Origin: Mangrovimonas cancribranchiae
GTDB taxonomy: Bacteria > Bacteroidota > Bacteroidia > Flavobacteriales > Flavobacteriaceae
Length of the DNA stretch: 64,000 nt
Direction: 5' to 3'
NCBI RefSeq assembly: GCF_037126245.1
Contig: NZ_CP136925.1
Coordinates: forward strand, 2,620,001-2,684,000
The stretch's first letter is position 1. Each line of letters begins with the position of its first letter. The translations under genes were made by a program, and so were the position numbers. Under the pieces are notes generated by a model. It was not told where the DNA came from. It searched no databases and worked only from the letters and a program-made list of their open reading frames with translations. Of the stretch, positions 36,998 to 46,485 are shown piece after piece.

Positions 36998-39121
36998 ATG
37001 ACTATGATTTCATATATCGCCCAACATACCCAACTTCCTGAAAATGCGATTAAAAACACCGTAACTTTATTAAACGAAGATTGTACCATTCCGTTTATTT
37101 CGCGTTACCGAAAAGAACGCACAGGCAATTTAGATGAAGTTCAGATTGGCGACATTGTAAAATTTAAAGAACAGTTTGAAGCTCTTGAAAAGCGAAAAAA
37201 CACCATTTTAAAAACACTAACCGAACAAGAAGTTTTAACTTCAGAATTAAAAGAAAAAATAGCACAAACTAAAGACTTAACCACTTTAGAAGACCTTTAT
37301 CTACCCTACAAAAAAACCCGAAAAACTAAAGCCGACAAAGCCCGAGAGCAAGGTTTGGAGCCTTTGGCAAAAATTATAATGGCTCAAAATGCCAACGATA
37401 TCGAATCTATTGCTTACAAATATGTAAAAAACAACATTAATTCTATTGAATCTGCTCTAGAAGGTGCCAGACATATTATTGCCGAATGGCTTAACGAACG
37501 TACCGATTTTAGAAACAACATTCGTTACCAACTAGAACGTTTCGCTACTATTTCTACCAAAGTTATTAAAACAAAAAAAGAAGACGAATCGGCACAAAAA
37601 TTCCGTGATTATTTTGATTGGAGCGAAGCCTTAAACCGCATTCCCTCACATCGGTTATTGGCCATTTTACGCGCCGAAAATGAAGGCTTTATCCGTGTAA
37701 AAATTGAGATTGATGATGAACGTGCCATCCACAAGATGGAACAACGCACTATACGTTCGCAAAACGATTGTGCTGCACAAATTCAACTGGCCATAAAAGA
37801 TGCTTACAAGCGATTGCTCTTACCATCACTTTCCAACGAGGCGCTTCAAAATGCTAAATCTAAAGCCGATGATGCAGCCATTACTGTGTTTGCCAAAAAC
37901 CTCAAACAATTATTATTAGGGTCGCCTTTAGGTGAAAAACGTGTTTTAGCCATCGATCCAGGTTTTAGGACTGGTTGTAAAATAGTGTGTTTAGATGAAC
38001 AAGGTAATTTAAAACACAACGAAACCATTTATCCGCATCCGCCAAAAAACGACAGCAAAGCTGCCATAAAAAAGATTAGCACCTTGGCAGAAGCTTATAA
38101 AATTGAAGCCATTGCTATTGGCAACGGTACGGCTTCGCGAGAAACGGAAGCTTTAATTCGTCGTATTCGGTTTAAAAATGAGATACAAGTCTTTGTGGTC
38201 AGTGAAGCTGGTGCGAGCGTCTATTCAGCATCAAAAATTGCTCGAGACGAATTCCCCAATTACGATGTTACCGTTCGTGGCGCAGTGTCTATAGGCAGGC
38301 GTTTACAAGACCCATTGGCAGAGTTAGTGAAAATTGATCCTAAAAGTATTGGTGTTGGCCAATACCAACACGATGTAGATCAAACCAAGTTAAAAAACGA
38401 ACTAGATCGCGTGGTAGAAAGTTGTGTAAATGCCGTTGGTGTAAACCTTAATACCGCGAGTAAAAGTCTGTTAAGCTATGTATCTGGTATTGGAGAAAAA
38501 CTGGCCAAAAACATTGTTAATCACCGTGAAGACCACGGTGCTTTCTCTAGTAGAAAAGACCTTTTAAACGTTACCCGTTTAGGACAAAAAGCCTTTGAAC
38601 AAGGTGCTGCGTTTTTACGTATTAAAGCCGCTAAAAACCCTTTGGACGACTCGGCGGTGCATCCAGAAAGCTATGGTATTGTTAAACAAATGGCTTCCGA
38701 TTTAAATATTACAATAAATGAATTGATAGGAAATTCAGCAGCCATTAAAAAAATTCAACTTAAACAGTATGTCACAGAATTTGTTGGATTGCCAACCTTA
38801 GAAGACATTATAAAAGAGCTTGAAAAACCGGGATTAGACATTCGAGAAAAAGCTAAAGTCTTTACTTTCAATCAAAACTTAAAGACTATTGATGATGTTC
38901 AAGAAGGACAACTACTTCCAGGGATTGTAAACAATGTAACCAACTTTGGAGCTTTTGTAGATATTGGTATTAAAGAAAGTGGCTTGATTCATATTTCTAA
39001 TTTATCAGATGGTTTTGTAAGCGATGTAAACGCGCATATTAGCTTACACCAACAGGTTATAGTTAAGGTTTTGAGTGTTGATAAGTCGCGAAAACGCATT
39101 CAATTAAAACTTCATAAGTGA
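36998..39121 (+). CDS. tex: RNA-binding transcription accessory protein Tex
   Basis: 707 residues. Order: helical N-terminal domain (FISRYRKERTGNLDEVQI), YqgF-like RNase H fold (VLAIDPGFRTGCKIVCLD near 310), HhH region (TASKSLLSYVSGIG) near 490, and a C-terminal S1 RNA-binding domain (VNNVTNFGAFVDIGIKESGL) near 645. It acts in the cytoplasm on RNA and transcription. Length is normal. Confidence 0.95.
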   Translation: MTMISYIAQHTQLPENAIKNTVTLLNEDCTIPFISRYRKERTGNLDEVQIGDIVKFKEQFEALEKRKNTILKTLTEQEVLTSELKEKIAQTKDLTTLEDLYLPYKKTRKTKADKAREQGLEPLAKIIMAQNANDIESIAYKYVKNNINSIESALEGARHIIAEWLNERTDFRNNIRYQLERFATISTKVIKTKKEDESAQKFRDYFDWSEALNRIPSHRLLAILRAENEGFIRVKIEIDDERAIHKMEQRTIRSQNDCAAQIQLAIKDAYKRLLLPSLSNEALQNAKSKADDAAITVFAKNLKQLLLGSPLGEKRVLAIDPGFRTGCKIVCLDEQGNLKHNETIYPHPPKNDSKAAIKKISTLAEAYKIEAIAIGNGTASRETEALIRRIRFKNEIQVFVVSEAGASVYSASKIARDEFPNYDVTVRGAVSIGRRLQDPLAELVKIDPKSIGVGQYQHDVDQTKLKNELDRVVESCVNAVGVNLNTASKSLLSYVSGIGEKLAKNIVNHREDHGAFSSRKDLLNVTRLGQKAFEQGAAFLRIKAAKNPLDDSAVHPESYGIVKQMASDLNITINELIGNSAAIKKIQLKQYVTEFVGLPTLEDIIKELEKPGLDIREKAKVFTFNQNLKTIDDVQEGQLLPGIVNNVTNFGAFVDIGIKESGLIHISNLSDGFVSDVNAHISLHQQVIVKVLSVDKSRKRIQLKLHK

Positions 39122-39180
39122 ATAATTTAAATTTATTCTATCCCTATTATTGACTAACTTTACGTAAAACAAAAAAGATT

Positions 39181-39699
39181 ATGTTATCAAAAAAAATAGA
39201 AAAAGCCTTAAACGATCAAATTAGAGTTGAAGCCGAGTCGTCTCAAATTTATTTGGCTATGGCTTGTTGGGCAGAAGTGAAAGGACTAGAAGGTGTTGCA
39301 GGTTTTATGTATTCGCAGTCTGATGAAGAACGCGAGCATATGCTTAAATTGGTAAAATTTGTAAATGAACGTGGCGGACACGCTCATATTTCTGAACTTA
39401 AAGCGCCAAACGTAACCTTTAAGTCATTTAAAGAAATGTTTGAAACTTTGTTTGAACATGAAGTGTTTGTGTCTGAAAGTATTAACAACTTAGTGCATAT
39501 TTCGTTAGAAGAAAAAGATTATGCCACACACAATTTCCTACAATGGTATGTTGCCGAACAGATTGAAGAAGAAGCTATGGCGCGAACCATTCTAGACAAA
39601 ATAAATATGATAGGTAACGACAAAGGTGGTTTATATTTGTTTGATCGCGATATTGAGCAAATTACGGTTAGTACTGCTGCATCGGATACGACAGAGTAA
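39181..39699 (+). CDS. ftnA: Ferritin
   Basis: 172 residues. A four-helix bundle with ferroxidase residues in RVEAESSQIYLAMACWAE and SQSDEEREHMLKLVKF, and EKDYATHNFLQWYVAEQIEEE in helix D. Stores iron as a 24-mer in the cytoplasm and limits oxidative damage. Preceded by a near-consensus TAACTTTA element. Confidence 0.95.
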   Translation: MLSKKIEKALNDQIRVEAESSQIYLAMACWAEVKGLEGVAGFMYSQSDEEREHMLKLVKFVNERGGHAHISELKAPNVTFKSFKEMFETLFEHEVFVSESINNLVHISLEEKDYATHNFLQWYVAEQIEEEAMARTILDKINMIGNDKGGLYLFDRDIEQITVSTAASDTTE

Positions 39700-39717
39700 A
39701 TATTAAGAACTAAACTT

Positions 39718-40272
39718 ATGAAAATTAAATTAATCTATATTTTTATTATAACCCTTATTTCTTTCAGTTGTTCATCAGACGATGACTCTGCTGATAACGA
39801 AATTCTTAGAACTAATAATCAGGTGAGTTTTGAAGGTGAAAATTACCCATTAAGTACAGTTTTGATTTTTGATGAAAATATTGAAACAGACGAACCAAGC
39901 GATATAGGTTTTAATTTGTATAATAAAACAACAAATGAAATTAATTCTGCATTGAATGGAGAAACTGACCTGACAAATATCGTCCACTTTTATTTCGATT
40001 TTACTGAAGTAGATTTACAGGAAACTACTTATACCGATATTCTTGATTATTCTTTTTCAATTAACGGAACATTATCTGACGGTAATTATGATGATGGGAC
40101 AGAGATTTTGTCCGACAACGATCCTAATTCAGAGCTTTATGCTTCAAATTCGGTAGTTACAATTAATAATCTTACTGAAACAACTGTTGATTTATCGTTT
40201 TCCTTTACTAGAAATGATGGACAAGTAATTTCAGGAAGCTACAATGGAGCCTACGATATTCCAACTCCTTAG
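39718..40272 (+). CDS. Hypothetical lipoprotein
   Basis: 184 residues starting MKIKLIYIFIITLISFSCSS, a lipoprotein signal with the lipobox ending in Cys, followed by a Asp/Ser-rich flag (SSDDDSADNE) typical of surface-exposed flavobacterial lipoproteins. The rest is beta-rich (NGTLSDGNYDDGTEIL). No family is recognised. It lies 18 bp after ferritin and could be co-transcribed. Confidence 0.75.
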   Translation: MKIKLIYIFIITLISFSCSSDDDSADNEILRTNNQVSFEGENYPLSTVLIFDENIETDEPSDIGFNLYNKTTNEINSALNGETDLTNIVHFYFDFTEVDLQETTYTDILDYSFSINGTLSDGNYDDGTEILSDNDPNSELYASNSVVTINNLTETTVDLSFSFTRNDGQVISGSYNGAYDIPTP

Positions 40273-40332
40273 TTTTTTATTTAGATTTAATTAAAATAAA
40301 CTATATTTGCCTTTGTTTTACAGTATTAACAC

Positions 40333-40509
40333 ATGGGCAAGAAAAAGAAAGATAAGAAAAAACAAAAAAAGGCTTTAAAAACCTTACATAAAGCAGGCAT
40401 TATTAACGCTAACAAGGTTAAAAGCAAGTGCTGCAAAAAGTACAAAAAAGGCGAAAGCAAACGCTGTGGCAAATGCCCTTGTTTTGATTTGCTTAAAAAA
40501 GTAGCATAA
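40333..40509 (+). CDS. Small Lys/Cys-rich protein (58 aa)
   Basis: 58 residues: a strongly basic N-terminus (MGKKKKDKKKQKKALKTLHK) then a four-cysteine cluster (CCKKY ... RCGKCPCF) of the sort found in small metal- or nucleic-acid-binding proteins. The ordered Cys pattern and a clean start and stop make it likely real. It is read toward the regulator gene at 40534, on the opposite strand. A predicted start at 40333 follows an A/T-rich leader. Confidence 0.65.
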   Translation: MGKKKKDKKKQKKALKTLHKAGIINANKVKSKCCKKYKKGESKRCGKCPCFDLLKKVA

Positions 40510-40533
40510 TAAGAACTCCATTTACATTGGGTG

Positions 40534-43074
40534 TTAAAACTGAATTTTGTCCATCTCACCCAAATATGTTTCACCAACAGGGATTTTTTCATCTTTAATA
40601 ACTACAAAATTCTTTCCCTTGCTACTTACTTTATCTATTCTAATGATATAGGAACGGTGTACTCTTAAATATTCTAAAGCATCAGGTGTTGTGGCAATAA
40701 AATCACCTATTTTACAACGAATAGTATGCGTTTTGTTTGTAGTGACAATATCTAGATAGTTGCCTTGGGCATTAATGTATAAAATACTATGAGTTGGTAT
40801 TTTAAAATCCTCACCATTAGATCGGAATTTGTAAAATAACTCTTTACGTTTTAAACGTTTAACAGCCAATCGTATTAATTCTCTGGTAATATCTTGATTA
40901 TAGGTCAGTACACGTATTTTAAAAAACCAATACACAAGACCAGCAAACAACAACAAACAAATGGCATAAAACCACCAACGGTTCCAGAAGGGAGGCAAAA
41001 TCTTAAACGTATAGTATGTTAACAACGTGTTAGGGTTATTAAAAACTTTGGCCTTGGCTTCGAAAGTGTAATTTCCAGGAGACAGCGACGGAAAACTAAT
41101 CGTTCTAGATTTGGTTTTTGTCCATATGCTGTCTACTTCTTTTAAGCGATAGTAATAATCAACATTATTGGTGTTTTTTATGGAAATGGCTTGTAACTTA
41201 AAATCTATATTGTTTTGGTTGTACTCAAGTTTGATGTTCTTGTCGTATACCCTTTCATTATTAACACTTACTTCTTTTAAGGATAGTGATTGGATGTTTA
41301 AAGCTTCCTTTTCATCTAAAACGTTTTTATTAAAATAGGCAAGTCCTTTTTTTGTGGCCACCCAAACCGTATCGTTGATGATTTCCACATCGTCAATATC
41401 ATTACTAACCAAACCATCTTGTTTGGTAATGGTAGTTATGTTGAAGGTACCATCTGGTTTAAAGGATATTTTATTCAATCCTGTATTGGTACAGGCCCAA
41501 ATGGTAGAATCGTTTTCAATATGCACTTCGCTTACAATACTGTTTGTAAGTCCATTATCCTTAGTAATGCTATAAATTTTATCACCATACACAACCACCC
41601 CATTACCTTGAGTAGCCAGATAAACTGTATTGTTATTGACATCTATATCGTCAATTCTGGATTTTAACAAATAGCTTGGTTGATGTGTGTAGGTACTATC
41701 GTTTTTGTGGGCATACAGTCCAGAAGACGTCCCTACTAATATCGTATTATCGTACATACAAACATCTTGGACTTTAGTGGTTAAGGGTATGCTTTTAAGA
41801 CTGTCCTTGTCCTTTACAAAAAACGTATGAACCATAGATGCCAAAAGCGGGTTGGAAACCTGTTCTGGCAGTTTTGTTGCCGAAAGATAATAGGATTGGG
41901 CACTTGTTGTGTAATCAATAAGATAACCATCACCATATCCATAAACACGCTTATTATCGGCATCAAACTCCACCAATGCAGCAGTATTGTTTAGGCCTTT
42001 GTAAAATATGCTAATATTATCTTTTGAAATTTTACCAATATCTCCATTACTAAAACCGGCAAATAGATTTCCGTTGTTGTCTTTTACTAAAGACGATATG
42101 TGGTCTTCAGTTAAGACTTTTATATTGGGGTTTTTAATGTAAAACACACCAGCTTCCAATGTGCTAATCCAATACCCACCTTCACTATCTATTAGAAAAT
42201 TGGAAACCGATTTATTGGGCAAGTATGTTTCGTAAATATTGCCGTGGATATCCCTTATTTCGGCACCCAAGCTATAATAACCCACAAGAAACAACTTATC
42301 ATCAATAGGTTTTATACATATAGGGTATTGCTTTGTTTTTACATATTTAATGCTATTGTCTTTATTGATTATACCCAATTTCCTACCTATGAATAAGGCA
42401 TATTTATCATTTAGGGTTTTAAAGTCAGCTCTAGTAGTTAAACTCTTTTCCAAGTCAAAAATCCTAATATTCTCATTTGATCTGTAGTTGTGATAAACTG
42501 AAAAGAAAACTTTGTTTTTGGGTTGATACCCCATCTTATGTGAAATTTCTTGACTGCTAGGTTTATTGAAAATCGTGTTTTTATCAAACTTTTTGTTTAG
42601 AATGCCGCCTCTGGTAATCTCAATAAACCCTGGTAAATAATAGCCCCCAACATACAAAGTGCCTTCGGCATTTACGGTAACACTTTTTATAACCGATTTT
42701 GAATTCAATTGTTCGTTAAGCAGATTATTGTATTTGTAATCTTTAAAACCATCAAATACTGTGTTAAAATAAAAGAGGCTTTGGCTATGATATTCATAAC
42801 AAAATATTTGTCCGTTGTCTTGCGGATAAAAATCTAATATGGTATTGCCGGGCAAACCATCTTTGGTAGTAAAGTTTTCAAATTCGTAGCCATTGTAGCG
42901 CGACAAACCCTTATCGGTTGCAAACCAGATATACCCTAATTTATCTTGATATATATCGTACACTTCAGAGCTAGGCAATCCCTCATCTACATCAAACTGT
43001 TGATAAATATGCTCTTGAGCATAACTTAATTGTAGCCAAAAAAGGCAAACGAAAATATAACGAGTAAATTTCAA
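40534..43074 (-). CDS. Hybrid propeller-LytTR sensor-regulator
   Basis: 846 residues. A signal peptide, then repeated two-component-propeller blades (GYIWFATDKGLSRYNGYEF and similar), a Y_Y_Y-type domain (SPGNYTFEAKAKVFN), one membrane helix (FYAICLLLFAGLVYWFF near residue 715), and a C-terminal LytTR DNA-binding domain (ILYINAQGNYLDIVTT, then VHRSYIIRIDKV). It appears to sense outside and bind DNA inside from one polypeptide, with no kinase. The target is unknown; the divergent T9SS repeat protein at 43345 is a candidate. Confidence 0.88.
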   Translation of the reverse strand: MKFTRYIFVCLFWLQLSYAQEHIYQQFDVDEGLPSSEVYDIYQDKLGYIWFATDKGLSRYNGYEFENFTTKDGLPGNTILDFYPQDNGQIFCYEYHSQSLFYFNTVFDGFKDYKYNNLLNEQLNSKSVIKSVTVNAEGTLYVGGYYLPGFIEITRGGILNKKFDKNTIFNKPSSQEISHKMGYQPKNKVFFSVYHNYRSNENIRIFDLEKSLTTRADFKTLNDKYALFIGRKLGIINKDNSIKYVKTKQYPICIKPIDDKLFLVGYYSLGAEIRDIHGNIYETYLPNKSVSNFLIDSEGGYWISTLEAGVFYIKNPNIKVLTEDHISSLVKDNNGNLFAGFSNGDIGKISKDNISIFYKGLNNTAALVEFDADNKRVYGYGDGYLIDYTTSAQSYYLSATKLPEQVSNPLLASMVHTFFVKDKDSLKSIPLTTKVQDVCMYDNTILVGTSSGLYAHKNDSTYTHQPSYLLKSRIDDIDVNNNTVYLATQGNGVVVYGDKIYSITKDNGLTNSIVSEVHIENDSTIWACTNTGLNKISFKPDGTFNITTITKQDGLVSNDIDDVEIINDTVWVATKKGLAYFNKNVLDEKEALNIQSLSLKEVSVNNERVYDKNIKLEYNQNNIDFKLQAISIKNTNNVDYYYRLKEVDSIWTKTKSRTISFPSLSPGNYTFEAKAKVFNNPNTLLTYYTFKILPPFWNRWWFYAICLLLFAGLVYWFFKIRVLTYNQDITRELIRLAVKRLKRKELFYKFRSNGEDFKIPTHSILYINAQGNYLDIVTTNKTHTIRCKIGDFIATTPDALEYLRVHRSYIIRIDKVSSKGKNFVVIKDEKIPVGETYLGEMDKIQF

Positions 43075-43344
43075 TTAATCTGTTTTTAACAAATGTAATA
43101 TTAATTAAAATAGCGTTTAAAAACAGGTTTTTGTGTTCGTCACTAATTTAAATGGTTTCGTCACAAACCTTTTAAAAACAACAGTTTCAAAGGCATAAAA
43201 ATAAAAAGACAACTTTTATAGTTACTGCAAAATGCTTCATCACTATTTAATATGGTATTGGTCACAATCACTGGTTTTGGTTTTGGCTTTGGATTTTTCG
43301 GAAATAATTTAGTGGTACTACTAATTTTTTAAAACCCAATTACA
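43075..43344. other. Divergent intergenic region
   Basis: 270 bp between the LytTR regulator (minus) and the T9SS protein (plus). It is AT-rich, with a GGTTTTGGTTTTGGCTTTGG-type repetitive stretch at about 43271-43290. No gene is seen. A LytTR protein of this kind could bind here to control the pair, but no operator is recognised. Confidence 0.5.
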
Positions 43345-44880
43345 ATGAAAAAAAATCTACTTTCTTTACTTATTCTTTTTATGGTGGCCATAGGCTATTC
43401 CCAAACGTTTACTGCAACTGATAGCTACGGAAACGTATTACAATACACCGTAACATCTGCAAATACCGTTACAGCAGTGTCAGGAGGAACTTTAAATAAT
43501 ATAAATGTCGATATTCCCGTCACAGTTTCAAATGCAGGCACCACGTACAATGTTACAGCCATTGGTGATCATTTTTTTCAAGGAGCAGCTTCATTATCTA
43601 GTGTTAGTATTCCAAATGCTGTAACTAGTATAGGAAAGCAAGCATTTGGTAATACCAACCTTTCTAGTGTTGTTTTACCTAGCAGTTTAATTACAATAGA
43701 TGAATATGCCTTTCAATACTGTCAATTACAAGGCATTACAATCCCTAATAATGTAACCAGTATTGGTATTGGTGCATTTAGAGGGAATTATTCGTTGTCA
43801 ACAGTAACTACACTGGCAACAACACCTCCTATAATAATTACAGAAGCAAACAATAACGATTCGTTTGCTCTATATGGAGATCGAAGCAATATAGACTTAT
43901 ACATACCAGCAGGTACAACAGCTGCATATGTTACCGATACAGGAGCACTTTGGACAGGTTTTAATACTGTAACCGAAAATTTGAATGTAGGCGATACTTA
44001 TGTAGATAACAATATCACTTATGAAGTGACATCAGTTGCAAATAGCACTGTTAAAGCTGTAGACTACAATACAGCTGGAGGAACCGTCGTTAATATTCCT
44101 GCAACAATACCAAATGGTTTGATAACATATAGTGTTACTGAAATTGGCGATTTTGCTTTTGATTATAAAAACTTGACTGACGTAACACTTCCAAACAGCA
44201 TTGTAAATATTGGTGAGAATGCTTTTTTTAATAATGATTTATCTTCAGTGATTATACCAGATAGTGTCGTTACTATTGATGATATAGCCTTTGCACAAAA
44301 CAACAATATGACCAATCTTGTTTTAGGAAATAACGTAACTAGTATAGGTGATGCTGCTTTTCGTTTTAATGCTTTAAATAACATTACTATCCCAGCAAGT
44401 GTTACCAGTATAGGTATAGTTGCATTTGGAGGTATGGGTGGAACTAATGCAATTACAGACGTTTATTGCCAGGGTATGGTGCCGCCAACAATCGCTACAA
44501 GCAGTGCGCCTAATTCAGATACTTTTAATCAGGCTCGTAGTAGTATCCACCTACATATCCCTGGAGGCACAATGGGTGCTTACGTGACTGATGCAGGAGC
44601 GTTATGGACAGGATTTAATCCTGTAACCGAAGATGCTTTGAGTGTTGGTGAGTTTCAATTAAAAAATGCCGTTAAAGTAATTACTACTGCCGAAAGTATA
44701 AAAGTGGAAACCTCCAATAACATTCGGTTAGAGAGCTACAGTATGTATACCATTTCTGGTCAAAAAATAAAAACAGGGTCAGAATCAGAAATTACAACTG
44801 GCTCAATGGCGTCGGGTATTTATATCTTAAAACTGGACTTTGATAAAGGTATGGTCTCCAAAAAGGTACTTATTAAATAA
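43345..44880 (+). CDS. BspA-type leucine-rich-repeat protein with T9SS tail
   Basis: 511 residues. Signal peptide (ends MVAIGYSQ); two blocks of BspA/LRR_5-type repeats around residues 60-210 and 250-410 (VSIPNAVTSIGKQAFGN; IPNNVTSIGIGAFRG), each closed by a similar IPAGTTAAYVTDTGALWTGFN segment, suggesting internal duplication; and a type-A T9SS sorting domain over the last 75 residues (YSMYTISGQKIKTG). Likely a surface adhesin-like or substrate-binding protein. Confidence 0.88.
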   Translation: MKKNLLSLLILFMVAIGYSQTFTATDSYGNVLQYTVTSANTVTAVSGGTLNNINVDIPVTVSNAGTTYNVTAIGDHFFQGAASLSSVSIPNAVTSIGKQAFGNTNLSSVVLPSSLITIDEYAFQYCQLQGITIPNNVTSIGIGAFRGNYSLSTVTTLATTPPIIITEANNNDSFALYGDRSNIDLYIPAGTTAAYVTDTGALWTGFNTVTENLNVGDTYVDNNITYEVTSVANSTVKAVDYNTAGGTVVNIPATIPNGLITYSVTEIGDFAFDYKNLTDVTLPNSIVNIGENAFFNNDLSSVIIPDSVVTIDDIAFAQNNNMTNLVLGNNVTSIGDAAFRFNALNNITIPASVTSIGIVAFGGMGGTNAITDVYCQGMVPPTIATSSAPNSDTFNQARSSIHLHIPGGTMGAYVTDAGALWTGFNPVTEDALSVGEFQLKNAVKVITTAESIKVETSNNIRLESYSMYTISGQKIKTGSESEITTGSMASGIYILKLDFDKGMVSKKVLIK

Positions 44881-44905
44881 AAAATTGGCTATTAATCAAT
44901 TTGAA

Positions 44906-44962
44906 AAACCCATTGTCTTTTTTTTTTGAAGTTTAGCATTTCTTAAAGCACACAATGGGTTT
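44906..44962 (+). terminator. Possible terminator (long-loop hairpin)
   Basis: AAACCCATTGT (44906-44916) pairs perfectly with ACAATGGGTTT (44952-44962), with a 35-base loop and T-rich sequence following. A weaker terminator than others in the window because of the long loop. Confidence 0.5.
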
Positions 44963-44973
44963 AATATTTTTAT

Positions 44974-45066
44974 ATGATAGAGTATATCCAGAAACATAAG
45001 CTAGAACTCTTTTTGCTTCTATTTTATGCGCTTATAGCATTATCTGTTTTCGGTTACTGGTTTTAA
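44974..45066 (+). CDS. Possible 30-aa membrane peptide
   Basis: An ATG at 44974 opens 30 codons: MIEYIQKHKLELFLLLFYAL then a short hydrophobic end and a stop. The single hydrophobic helix could be a membrane microprotein, or the frame may be chance. No further support. Confidence 0.3.
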   Translation: MIEYIQKHKLELFLLLFYALIALSVFGYWF

Positions 45067-45102
45067 CAAGAATATCTTAAATTGAAGAAAATAAAAGCAT
45101 CA

Positions 45103-45612
45103 ATGAAAAAAACATTTATTGCAATTCTATTTTTAATGATTTTAAGCTGTCAAACCAAAACCAAAAGCACACAAAGCTACTTAAGATGGGTTGGCGACAT
45201 CCAGCAAAACAATGCTATTGACGATCCAGACTTTAAAGTATGTAAAGGCGATGATAACGTTCTACAATACTTCAATTTGAGTGAAGGCCCTATGTATAAA
45301 GGCGAAAAATCTTCAATTTTAGACTTATTTAAATCACAATACAAACCCTTTATCGACAATAAGCAAAATGGCTATATTAGGTTACGATTTATCATTAATT
45401 GTAAGGGGGAAGCTGGTCGGTTTAGGGTTTTACAATCCGATTACAATTATCAAGAAAAAACATTCGATAATCGCATTGTTAATCAACTCCTAACTATTAC
45501 AAAAAACATCGAAAAATGGGAAATATTACATAGGGATAATATTTCAGTAGATTACTATATGTATCTTATTTTTAAAATAACTAATGGACACATAACCGAA
45601 ATTTTACCATAA
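45103..45612 (+). CDS. Hypothetical lipoprotein, TonB-C-like end
   Basis: 169 residues from the ATG at 45103; the frame reaches 45082 but the inner ATG starts a clean lipoprotein signal (FLMILSCQ). The stretch GYIRLRFIINCKGEAGRFRV is reminiscent of the TonB C-terminal fold (xVRFxVxxxGxxxxxxVxxS), though the match is weak. Its stop overlaps the start of the next gene (TAATG), so the two are translationally coupled. Confidence 0.7.
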   Translation: MKKTFIAILFLMILSCQTKTKSTQSYLRWVGDIQQNNAIDDPDFKVCKGDDNVLQYFNLSEGPMYKGEKSSILDLFKSQYKPFIDNKQNGYIRLRFIINCKGEAGRFRVLQSDYNYQEKTFDNRIVNQLLTITKNIEKWEILHRDNISVDYYMYLIFKITNGHITEILP

Positions 45613-46472
45613 TGAGACATCTAATTTTCACAATAGCATTGTTTTTTTCATTGTTTTTGTTTGCGCAACCCAATTGCGAAGCCTTTAAGCATTATGGAGA
45701 CACCTTAAAATACAAGGCCTGTATAAAGGCCATGGAAATTAGCGGACATTATCAGTTTAGTAAGGAATATCAATCTATCCTTGATCGCGCTATAGAAATA
45801 GATTCTACATTTGATTACCCATATTGGGCAAAATCCATTGCCTATTTAAAAAGTGGCGATTTCATAACATGGAAAACACTTATTGATAAAGCTGTGGCTT
45901 TAAATCCCAAAACACATTTAGGATATAGAGGTTGGTGTCGCTATCAGTTTTTTCGAGATTATGAAGGGTTAATAGAAGATATTGAAAAACTAGATAGCTT
46001 AGTGGATTACGATATTGGTTACTCACAAAACGGCACCTATCATTTAAACATTGCCAAAGGTTTATGTTATAAAGCCATTGGCGATAAAGACAAAGCCATT
46101 ACCATAATTAAAAACCAAATACAACTTAACGTTCAGGAAAATTTTGTAGGTGCTTACGACTATCTACATCTTGGCGTTCTGTATTTGGAAACAAACCAGT
46201 ATGAAAAAGCTATAAACACATTTAAAAAGCAGTCTGAAAACAATGAATTGGCCGAAAACCAGTATTATTTAGCATTAACATACCGAGAATTAGATAACTT
46301 CACTAAATACACATCTTGTTTAAACAAAGCAAAGCAACTTTACATTGTAGGAAAAAGAATGTTTGACACGTATTCAAACCCAATGGATAAAATTTATCTT
46401 GAAACTATTGAAAATGAATTAAAATCCTTTCAGAAAGCAGGTATTATTACCACTAATAAAACAAAAAAGTAG
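45612..46472 (+). CDS. Exported TPR-like protein
   Basis: 286 residues with a signal peptide (FSLFLFAQ). Helical repeats with TPR spacing occur in the middle (KGLCYKAIGDKDKAITIIKN; LGVLYLETNQYEKAINTFKK). Function unknown; periplasmic docking protein likely. Paired with the lipoprotein by a one-base stop/start overlap. Confidence 0.75.
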   Translation: MRHLIFTIALFFSLFLFAQPNCEAFKHYGDTLKYKACIKAMEISGHYQFSKEYQSILDRAIEIDSTFDYPYWAKSIAYLKSGDFITWKTLIDKAVALNPKTHLGYRGWCRYQFFRDYEGLIEDIEKLDSLVDYDIGYSQNGTYHLNIAKGLCYKAIGDKDKAITIIKNQIQLNVQENFVGAYDYLHLGVLYLETNQYEKAINTFKKQSENNELAENQYYLALTYRELDNFTKYTSCLNKAKQLYIVGKRMFDTYSNPMDKIYLETIENELKSFQKAGIITTNKTKK

Positions 46473-46485
46473 CTTAACTTCTACA

